Part shown: positions 55,392-64,000 of the stretch, piece after piece
Position numbering within the stretch: the stretch's first letter is position 1
Layout of the letters: every line of letters begins with the position of its first letter
Assembly (NCBI RefSeq): GCF_033807575.1
Contig: NC_084711.1
Location: 12,400,001-12,464,000 of the forward strand
Direction: 5' to 3'
DNA: 64,000 nucleotides
DNA from: Cydia pomonella
Lineage: Eukaryota > Arthropoda > Insecta > Lepidoptera > Tortricidae
Notes under the pieces: generated by a model
What the model saw: the letters and a program-made list of their open reading frames with translations, nothing else
Told to the model about the DNA's origin: nothing
Database searches by the model: none
Program-made: the position numbers and the translations under genes

Positions 55392-55539
55392 TGTATTGAA
55401 ATACGAAAACGAATAAAAACAGTAGAAATAGTAAAGTGTAAATAAATAAGTTAATGGCAAAAATTACATTTTTGGTACAAGCTTTTATCGCTGATTGTAC
55501 TTTTTTCCACAGGCAACTAATACTCATCGATAATAAATG

Positions 55540-57355
55540 GAGAACACATTGGATATGTCCATGAGTATATTTTATTTGGGCCAATTAGTCTCATTCCAGG
55601 CGCGTCAGGAAAAAGAGGTCGAAAGACTGATTGAAAACGCCTGGAGAAGCTATTGGTCCATGAAACACCCGATGAAAGGTAATCTTCCGAAATCTCTCAA
55701 ACGGAAGCTCATGGACATGTGCATGCTTCCTACAGTGCAGACTTGGTCTTTGATAGGGAATGCAAAAACCGGAGGTTTTCCAAAACCGGAGGTTTTCCAA
55801 AACCGGTTTTTTTTCTTCGGTTTTACAAAAAAAAAAGAGTTTTTAGAATCAACAATTCTTAAATTCATCGCCATGGAATAAATAAAAGATTGCTTCACGT
55901 GTAAAAACGAATGCTAGGATAGTATATACACGATTTTATCACGAAATTAAAGACAATATCTGACTATTTTATTGTATTGTATGGGAATTGTCAAATGAGT
56001 CGAATGACTTAATGTTATTTGTAACTAGGAATAGGAACAAATCAATTCTATTAAATTATTTTTTTGGTTTGTTGGTTAGACCCCGATGGGATAGGTCATT
56101 TTTTCTTAAATATATGACAATATCAATTTATAATTTAATGTTATTTGTCTTAAATCAAATGGCCCAATCCGAAATCTTGCTCTAAGTTTTTCGCTGTCTT
56201 CTGGTATATATTCAAGTAGTTAATTCGTTTACTGTTACTACCTTCCTTTATAAAATATTTGCTAAGTTATTATGGATTTGTAAAGTAGGAAATAAATGAA
56301 ACAAGCTAATACAACAATTCACGTTACGTGTTTCTTCTCGAAAATTCAATTAGAAACTGATGGTGTTAGCTTAAACTGGGCAAACACAGGTAGTCAAGTA
56401 ATTCCATTCTTTAGGGTTTGAACTACCCTTTCCTATTAGTGCGAAAGAGACAAAAAAGGTTATCGGTAAGTCGTTATCACCGAACCAACAAAAGACTAAA
56501 GCTGCCAATGATATAATTGATTACGTGGAATTTTTCTACAGCGCATCGCATAATATAATTATAAGTAAGACCTTTTATACCTATTTTTATTAAAAAGTTC
56601 TACTATATAATTCGTAGGTATACCAGCACGGATGTCCTGCCACTGCCAGTACTTAATATTATTTTAATCTTTCGTATTTTTGTATTTTGTACCGTAAAAA
56701 TTCATTTAGCGTTACAAATGATCAAACTAACACAACACCACATTACTTATTTGATTTCATGTCGATTCAACCGGTTTAGGGCCGATATCCATCTTAGGTA
56801 AATAAAAAAACCTAATAAAACCGAAACCGGTTTTTTTAAATTCTAAAAACCCGGTTTTGAGTTTTCGTCAAAAAACCGGTTTTAACAGGTTTTTTCGGTT
56901 TCGGTTAAAACCGGTTTGCATTCCCTAGTCTTTGACTAAAGCTCAGAAGTCCAAACTCGGGGTTTGCCAACGAGCCATGGAGCGTAGCATATTAGGTGTC
57001 AAATTGGTGGATCGAGTCCGGAACACCACGCTGCGCTCCAAGACAAATCGTCGATGTAGCTCGGAAAGCGGCCAAGCTAAAATGGGATTGGGCTGGTCAC
57101 GTCTGTCGAATGCCGAATGAGTTGTGGGGCAAAGTCACTACAGAGTGGGATCCCGAAAACTCGAATCGGGGATCTGGCAGACCTCACCGGCGATGGTGGG
57201 ATGAACTGGACTCCTTCTTGAAGGAGTGGCCAGACACAGCACTGAACAGAGATAAATTTAGTGATTTTATTTATAATGGGGGGGAGCCTTTGCCCATCAG
57301 TGGGACACGACAGGCTCCAAATAATAACGAATACTCATCGAGACAATTCTAAAAG
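55540..57355 (+). pseudogene. RTE-type LINE 3' end, interrupted by a hAT-like element
   Basis: Before the insertion: LGQLVSFQARQEKEVERLIE, NAWRSYWSMKHPMKGNLP and MDMCMLPTVQTWSL, where the usual YG after the LPTL box is missing. After the insertion: TKAQKSKLGVCQRAMERSI, GVKLVDRVRNTTLRSKT, then after a frameshift AKLKWDWAGHVCRMPN, RGSGRPHRRWWDELDSFLKE and ALNRDKFSDFIYNGGE. Inactive. Confidence 0.85.
55754..56927. mobile_element. hAT-like non-autonomous element with perfect 8-bp duplication
   Basis: TIR 'tagggaatgca' at the left and 'tgcattcccta' at the right, flanked by exact 'gtctttga' copies (55746-55753 and 56928-56935). Subterminal 'accggaggttttccaaa' and 'aaaaccggttt' repeats lie at both ends, as expected for transposase-binding clusters. 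1174 bases, no transposase. Removing it rejoins the LINE frame at TWSL-TKAQ. Confidence 0.9.
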
Positions 57356-57444
57356 CCCCAAGCACAATAAGGTTGCGTTGTTTTATCACAGAGTTGCCAT
57401 GGCCACCTCCTGTCTCCATCATCAGATCAGCTCCATGGTACCAT

Positions 57445-57865
57445 AATATTGCATTGTCACCCGACTTACATATGTATGCAAATTTTCAGCTTCATCGGAA
57501 ACCGGGAAGTTGATCAAATTTAACTTGCAAGATTTGATTACAGACACAACGGGACAGGTGAAACTAAATTAAAGCTTGTAATAAAGAGTGCTATAATAAA
57601 TAGTTATAAGTCGATTAGTGTTTCAGTTAACTGTTTTAAAAGTGATCAAAAATAATATTGCATTGTCACCCGACTTAAATATGTATGCAAATTTTCAGCT
57701 TCATCGGAAACCGGGAAGTGGATCAAATTTAACTTGCAAGATTTGATTACAGAGACACAACGGGCAGGTGAAACTAAATAAAAGCTTGTAATAAAGAGTG
57801 CTATAATAAATAGTTATAAGTCAATTAGTGTTTCAGTTAACAGCTTTAAAAGTAAACAAAAATAT
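57445..57865 (+). repeat. tandem duplication, period 209
   Basis: Two units starting 'aatattgcattgtcacccga' at 57445 and 57654, differing at a few positions and small indels. Each contains 'cagcttcatcggaaaccggg' and 'gcttgtaataaagagtgc'. It is followed by a (ttggt)n run near 57926-57945. Confidence 0.85.
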
Positions 57866-58007
57866 TAAAACCGGTACAAGTGCATACAATTAAAAGTTAA
57901 AGAGAATAATTTCTCTTATTAATTTGGTTTGGTTTGGTTTGGTTGAAATTTATCTTATTAATTGTAAATTGTTTTAATTGTGGCGTAATCTATGAAACCT
58001 GGCTCTT

Positions 58008-58096
58008 TTGTCGAGGGCGCTTACGCCCCACTGCGTAGCCCAGCGTTGTATTTATATAGGAGCATCGCTGATAATGGCGTAAGCGCCATCGACAAT
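58008..58096. mobile_element. 89-bp MITE with 'ttgtcgagggcgcttacgcc' arms
   Basis: Left 'ttgtcgagggcgcttacgcc' pairs with right 'ggcgtaagcgccatcgacaa' with two mismatches. No ORF. Confidence 0.65.
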
Positions 58097-58706
58097 AAGG
58101 TCCATTTCAATAAATAACGTCACAATTATAATTACGTACTAAGCATAATTGTGAACAGCGCCATCTATCGGTAAATTGGCTAACTAATTTGCGCGGCCTG
58201 TGTGTATGTTGTTGTTTTTCGGGATAATTCTTTATTATGCGAACCAATTTCAACAATTTTTATTATTTTATTTGAAATAAGGTGTTTTTAATGTAATAAA
58301 CACCGACAAAGGAGGTTAAATTGCAAAAAAAAGTTATCAAGATACAGAGAGATGATTATATTTTTCCTGTAATAAATATGACAATGTTAATGTTATGAAA
58401 AATTTGATAATTTTGGTTGATAAACTTCAATGGTATTAATGACCTAGTATAACTAGACTTTGAAATTTTACCCCCTCTTCATATTGGGCATTATCATAGT
58501 AAATAAAAAAAAAATTAGTAACGTATACGAACGAACAAACAAATCAGTCAAAGACCGACTATTTTTGATCACTTTTAAGGCAATTTACTGAAACAGTAAT
58601 CGACTTATAATTAAACTAATAACTAATTAACTTATAATTAATTGGACTTTTAATTAATTATTGAATATTTAGACTGTTTTTATTAGTATTGAACGTTAAC
58701 CAAATT

Positions 58707-58899
58707 TTTGGTGGTAACTACTGGAAAAAAACCTACCTTTTACCAGTGGTAACTTCTGGGAAAAAAATATTCCTAGTAGTTACCACCAAACCAAGTTGGT
58801 GGTAACTAGTGGGATTTTTTTCCCAGTAAAGGTGGGAAAAAAAATCCTAATAGTTACCACTGGTAACAACTTGGTGGTAACTAGTGGGAATAACCCTTC
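58707..58899. mobile_element. 'ggtaactagtggg' palindromic element, copy 3
   Basis: Left end 'ttggtggtaactactgg', right end 'gtaactagtgggaataaccc'. Inside are at least six units of the motif in both orientations. It is inverted relative to 55133-55391, and both ends correspond. Confidence 0.7.
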
Positions 58900-59550
58900 T
58901 TCTTGCGCTAATTAAGTTGCCGAACAGATCCCGGATTCCATACTTATCTAGGTTTACGATGCGGTATAACACTAAATTGGTTGGTAGGTCTTAGCAGAAA
59001 ACTGTTAAAGAGTTTCGGTAAATAATATGCCATAGGAAACAAGTTAAGACTCTCTTTTTCGCAGGAACAATATTACCTGTAATATCCAGGAACAATGAGC
59101 GATAACTTTATGCGAATAAATCCATGGTGCGTAAATTGATGCTGGCGACAGTGGCGACCAATTGCCAACAAGTAAGTGTAGAGAGTAAGATATCGTAAAT
59201 AATATACGCATACAAACTAGGGTGGTCCAATGTATTTTATTATCCTCCTCGGCTTTTTCTATTCGATTAGGTATATCTCAAATGTCTCTAAATTGTAGCT
59301 AAATGCTAAATTGTAGTGTAATAAGTATAATTGAGTTTAGGGGTCGCGATGATTTGACGATTTTTCAGTTTTCATAGAAAATTTCGACATTTTGGGGTCA
59401 ATAAAATAAAATCCACAATATAGAGAACTGATGTTTTTTCGTTGATGATCATGTAGTATTAGACCTATTTCTCGTGCAAAGTTGATGAACTAGGACGGCG
59501 CTGTAGCTTTAAAAGTCAACAATAAGCCATTTTTACCTTATTTTCATGCA

Positions 59551-60630
59551 TTTTTAGGGTTCCGTAGCCAAATGGCAAAAAACGGAACCCTTATAGATTC
59601 GTCATGTCCGTCTGTCTGTCCGATTCTGTCACAGCCACTTTTTCCGAAACTATAAAAGCTATACTGTTCAAACTTGGTAAGTAGATGTATCCTATGAACC
59701 GCATTATGATGTTTACACAAAAATAGAAAAAAAACAATAAATTTTGGGGGTTCCCCATACTTAGAACTGAAACTAAAAAAAGCTTTTTTCATCAAACCCA
59801 TACGTGTGGGGTATCTATGGATAGGTCTTTAAAAATGATATTGAGGTTTCTAATATCATTTTTTTCTAAACTGAATAGTTTGCGCGAGAGACACTTCCAA
59901 AGTGGTAAAAAGTGTGTCCCCCCCCCGTAACTTCTAAAATAACAGAAAGAAAAATCTAAAAAAAATATATGATATACATTGCCATGCAAACTTCCACCGA
60001 AAATTGGTTCGAACGAGATCTAGTAAGTAGTTTCTTTTTAATACGTCATAAAAATTAAAAAAAAAATTTTTTTTCATCAAACCCATACGTGTGGGGTGTG
60101 GGTGTGGGTGGGGTGTGGGGTGGGGTGTGGGATAGGTCTTCAAAAATGATATTTAGGTTTCTAATATAATTTTTTTCTAAACTGAATAGTTTGCGCGAGA
60201 GACACTTCCAAAGTGAAAAAATGTGTGTCCCCCCCCCCCCCCCCCGTAACTTCTTAAATAACAGAATGAAAAATCTAAAAAAAATATATCATATACATTA
60301 CCATGCAAACTTCCACTGAAAATTGGTTTGAACGAGATGTAGTAAGTAGTTTTTTTAATAAGTCATAAAATAAAAAATAATTTTTTTTTTCATCAAACCC
60401 ATACGTGTGGGGTATCTACGGATAGGTCTTCAAAAATGATATTGAGGTTTCTAATATATTTTTTTTTCTAAACTGAATAGTTTGCGCGAGAGACACTTCC
60501 AAAGTGGTAAAATGTGTGTCCTAAGTGGTAAAATGTTGAACGAGATCTAGTAAGTAGATTTTTTTCAATACGTCATAAATGGTACGGAACCCTTCATGCG
60601 CGAGTCCGACTCGCACTTGGCCGCTTTTTA
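59551..60630 (+). mobile_element. full-length 'agggttccgtagcc' element with three internal ~300-bp tandem units
   Basis: Starts 'tttttagggttccgtagcc' and ends 'gcgagtccgactcgcacttg' plus 'gccgcttttta'. Internal units start 'catcaaacccatacgtgtgg' at 59790, 60075 and 60391; each has 'gagagacacttccaaagtgg' and 'cgaacgagatctagtaagta'-type segments and a C-run that is expanded in unit two (60229-60245). Unit three is internally deleted. No ORF. Confidence 0.85.
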
Positions 60631-60793
60631 CCATGTTGATGTCTAAAATACTAAATATGCCTTGGCAGCTTGGCACGAATGGGGAGAGGAAAACAAATTC
60701 ATATTTGCTGACCGATCATATTTGCTGATTTTAGTATTTGAAAATTTTCGACTACCTCTTTCTTGATCAGTCATGTGACATCGTGACTTCTGT

Positions 60794-60980
60794 ACCCCTA
60801 GTGTAAATTTAGTCGATAGCGAAACGTGACGTACGCGTTTGCGTTAAGTCTCATTTTGTATGGGTTTTTGAACAGCGCGCCAAGCGGGACGTTTTGGAAA
60901 GTCAAAAATCTCATACAAAATGACACTTAACGCAAACGCGTACGTCACGTTTCGCTGTCGAAAATATTTACACTAGGGGT
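60794..60980. mobile_element. 187-bp foldback MITE
   Basis: Arms of about 75 bases starting 'acccctagtgtaaattt' and ending 'aaatatttacactaggggt'. They include 'cgaaacgtgacgtacgcgtt' / 'aacgcgtacgtcacgtttcg', with few mismatches. Separated by about 40 bases. Confidence 0.8.
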
Positions 60981-61292
60981 GCTGAATGAGGTAGGTAATA
61001 GGAAGCTAACTTTTGGTATATTTATTTTTTGTAAACAATGAAACGAGAACAGACTTTTGGAGCGAGAAAATACCAATTTTTTTTCGTACAATCCAGGACC
61101 ACCCTAATACTTACGTACTAATATGTATATTTTAGCGTTTTCACATTGTCTGTAGTTGGACGAGATTGCTTAAACGAAAACGAATACAAGGTCTTCATGC
61201 CATGGAGCAAATTTCTCGCAAGGATCATTCGACTTCAGATATCGGATTCTTGGAATTGTCGGTACAAAGCAGGAATATGCAGGATGGGTTGG

Positions 61293-61448
61293 TAGAGTCA
61301 AACCAAGATAAGTTGGCAGCGATTTTGATAGCCCAGCCTGTGAAAGTGTTAATAAATGTCATAATTTTATACAAATTTGACGTTTAAAATAACACTTGCA
61401 CTGCCTAGTCAGCGAAAATCGCTGCCAACTTATCTTGGTTTAACTCTA
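61293..61448. mobile_element. 156-bp foldback MITE
   Basis: Left 'tagagtcaaaccaagataag' continuing 'ttggcagcgatttt' pairs with right 'aaaatcgctgccaa' then 'cttatcttggtttaactcta'. Inner arms 'aagtgtta' and 'taacactt' also pair. Single mismatch in the outer arm. Confidence 0.8.
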
Positions 61449-61626
61449 ATTAGATAAATCTACTAACTTACAGTACCCGGCGATAAATATTGCACATTCG
61501 ATTTCCATACACTGTGTAATCTAATTAATTATGTAGTGTTGGGTTCTTGATGGCCCTGTGCTATTAAGGCCGGTATTTGTGGCTTAACCTGCCAATGCCA
61601 ACACACCAAATTGTGTACCTACTTAA

Positions 61627-61712
61627 AGGATCGGCAACACGCAACTCCACTAGGGTTGCAAGTGCCCATAAGCTGCGATGGCCGCTTAACGTCTTTGCCG
61701 CCGTTGTGGTAT
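61627..61712 (+). mobile_element. lepidopteran interspersed repeat, opposite orientation to 62803-62918
   Basis: Contains 'ggcaacacgcaactccacta' and 'agctgcgatggccgcttaac', the reverse of the family's 'gcctatggacgc' and 'cagaggtgttacatgcgcg' motifs. 5' and 3' limits approximate. Confidence 0.5.
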
Positions 61713-61794
61713 GAACTATGTATCTATCTAGGTATGTATATAGTTTCTTAAAATTTGTCACAATGTCAGCTTGATGTCAGCCAAATTAAAGCTC

Positions 61795-62015
61795 GAGAGG
61801 GGGTAATTTTACATGGTCCTAATAATGGCTTTCGCAGAAATAGGTATTAGGTAAAAAGTGTTGGGTTGCAGTATAGCCAGGCTTGCAGTCGCTGGGTGGC
61901 GGGAGGTCGGTGGGGGTGAGGCCAGACGGCGAATGAACTGCAGAAGGGTTAACGCTCGCTTCCCCTGCATCGCTGGCTGCCACCCACGTAATGCTGCCAA
62001 CCTATGCATAGATGC
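61795..62015 (-). mobile_element. probable LINE tail fragment
   Basis: A 66-codon - strand frame (LAALRGWQPAMQGKRALTLL, ASPPPTSRHPATASLAILQ) resembles the C-terminal tails of moth LINEs as I remember them. It has no other domain, and I cannot exclude chance. Confidence 0.3.
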
Positions 62016-62802
62016 CTAACTAAGATTGTGTTAGGTGACACGGAAATTAACTAAAACTGACGTGATGGAATTTTGATGCTGTGGTGAAAGATTGCTTTTT
62101 GATTGCCAATGGTTCAAATAAAATCTCTTCGATATTTGTAAGTGCCTGAGTGGTCTCCTTGTTGTTGTCTATCTTTAATGACTGATAACTTTTTAAAGAG
62201 ATTAGTTAGGTTAGTTCTCCAAGCTATTTTAAATAAAACGTTGCTAACTACGCTTGTAGTTCCATTTCAAAGTTGGTTATTAAGTACATGATATAGCTTA
62301 AGTGATGTGCATGCAGTTCACCGAAATTGGCTTAATAGTAGTAGCTTACGCTCCTGTGGAATATATGACTATGAGACAAATTTGTACACATTATACCTAC
62401 ATATAAGTTTGTTAAGTTATAACCATTCCACGTTGTCGGGTAAATAGAAAATAGACTGAGGAGACATCCTCTTTAGTAGGTCACAGACTGGTAGGGAAGA
62501 CCAAAATTTGGTGTGGGCGAGGTACATTTAGCGAGGCCATCTGGTGGCGCACGAAATATACAATATTTTTTTAAGTCATTAGTCATCGTCATCAGTTATA
62601 TGTATTTGAGGCGCGAGGCCCCTCGAACCGCGAGGCCGTAGGTGGTGGCCCACGTCGCCCAAGCCTAGCGCCGCCTAAGGTCACACACATAATAGCGAAT
62701 CCTGGCAAGTAAAAACCAGAATCCCACTGAGGTTTGCATCAAGTCACCAGTTCTTACATCAACTGAATAAGGCAGTGCACGTGCATACTGCAAACCTTTT
62801 TG

Positions 62803-62918
62803 TACACCACGACGGTGGCATACAAACATACGGCCCGCCTAATGGTAAGCAGTCACCGCAGCCTATGGACGCTTGCAATTCCAGAGGTGTTACATGCGCG
62901 TTGCTGACCCTTTGACCC
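62803..62918 (-). mobile_element. lepidopteran interspersed repeat
   Basis: Contains 'gacggtggcatacaaacata', 'cggcccgcctaatggtaagc' and 'ccagaggtgttacatgcgcg'. It is the longest copy of this family here. Confidence 0.6.
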
Positions 62919-64000
62919 TATGATTTTGAATGATAAATAAGGTGTGTACACTGTACAGGTTTTTACACTCCTAACTAAAAGTCAATTCTACCAGCCAACA
63001 TGAGGGAATCACTCAACATTTGCATTAAATTACTTTGTGACTCTTGTGGATCTGGGGGCACGGTAGTGCCCACGCTAAGACGAGCAAAGCGAAGCGCAGC
63101 GCTTCGTCGTTTTTTTGACTGACGTATAACTTGGGTTTAGTTTATGCCAGATAAACAAAATTCTCGGGATATTATGTCAATAGTGGACTTATTAAGCGTA
63201 AAGAATTAAACTGCATAGCTCTTATACTTTAGATTTCCTTTCGGCCGCGTATGTAACCGAGTTTTGTAACCAGGTACAAAATAAGAAAATTTACTCTTTT
63301 CTCATAACCAGTTACAAACCAGTAAAAATATTTAGAGACTTAGAAATATTTTAATACGAAAGAATTTATATACATAAGTTACAATGTCATTAAAGCCAGT
63401 AGAGTCGTTGAAATTATGGATGGAAGTCATGGAAGTTGATTTTTCTGAGAGATAAAGTGTTTAATGTTAAATAATTGTAACAGTTCTGAAGTGTTAAATT
63501 TTTAATGTAATGTAATATGTAATATAAATTGTGCCTAACGCCCTTTGCGTTAGGGGGGAAAAAAGGGGTTGAAGTTTGTATGGGAAACCAGTAAAAAGCA
63601 GATTGTATAAAAGAGTGACTGTAGAAGAGATTTTTAACAGTAAATCACCCCCAACCCTTTAAATTAGAGGGTGGAAGATTGTCATAAGCAACTAACAAAA
63701 ATAAGTAAAATCCCAGAATCAAAATCAGAATTAGAAATTATTTTTTACGTCGCCAGCTGGAACAAGGGTAATTTGCTGCTTAAAAACAGTGAGCAAAATC
63801 GCATTTTGCTCACTGAGTGAGACAAAATAACATTCAAGTGACCTTCATATTCGAATGTCATTTCAACGTGCGGGGCCTAATACAAGTTCGAAGTATTTGG
63901 ATTCTATTGTCTTTGTCCCTTTCACTGTTGTCACTGTTGTCATTAGCAAAAAGAAAGAGACAAAAAAGTGCATACGTAATTCAACGATATATTGACGGTT
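62919..64000. other. intergenic end of window
   Basis: No gene found. A hairpin-like 'cctaacgccctttgcgttag' at 63534-63553 is followed by 'ggggttgaagtttgtatggg', which resembles an interspersed repeat. The rest is AT-rich. Confidence 0.4.

Overview
The window is nuclear DNA from an insect, most likely a moth or butterfly (Lepidoptera). The evidence is short GT-AG exons in an AT-rich background, and interspersed repeats of types I associate with lepidopteran genomes: a tRNA-derived SINE, the family carrying an 'agggttccgta' terminus, RTE- and Jockey/CR1-type LINEs, and many foldback MITEs. Nothing bacterial or organellar was seen. I do not assign a species.

Four protein-coding loci can be supported. 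(1) NADPH-cytochrome P450 reductase (Cpr) lies on the + strand, with eleven phase-consistent exons from 660 to 13738. Only its N-terminal membrane anchor (about 65-70 residues) lies outside the window. (2) Akap1, the mitochondrial A-kinase anchor protein with KH and Tudor domains, lies on the - strand, with seven coding exons from 35428 down to 22608 (597 aa). Cpr and Akap1 converge, with about 8.9 kb of repeat-rich DNA between their stop codons. (3) Translation initiation factor eIF1A is an intronless 148-codon ORF on the - strand (49243-48797). (4) A long intact ORF of the P-element/THAP9 transposase family lies on the + strand (50278-52497). At least one catalytic position is substituted, a second appears changed, and no THAP domain is seen, so it looks like a host-domesticated transposase.

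Layout: 1-13.7 kb is Cpr, with MITEs, SINEs and a perfect 275-bp tandem duplication in its introns. 13.7-22.6 kb is the shared 3' flank, with LINE debris, a CA microsatellite and a 1-kb element with about 220-bp terminal inverted repeats. 22.6-35.4 kb is Akap1; its 6.6-kb fourth intron carries a truncated repeat, an uncharacterised 0.7-kb element and two dead LINEs in opposite orientation. 35.4-41 kb is 5' flank. 41.5-44.8 kb is a 3.2-kb hAT-like element bounded by a perfect 8-bp target duplication and filled with nested insertions, one of them a second hAT-like element with its own 8-bp duplication. 45-48.8 kb is repeats. 48.8-52.5 kb holds eIF1A and the P-like gene. 52.5-64 kb is repeats, including an RTE LINE interrupted by a third element with an 8-bp duplication.

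The genes do not form a pathway. Cpr supplies electrons to microsomal P450s, Akap1 tethers kinase and RNA to mitochondria, and eIF1A acts in start-codon scanning. The richest material for follow-up is the P-like gene and the nested transposon stratigraphy. I found no convincing evidence for a wholly new biological system.
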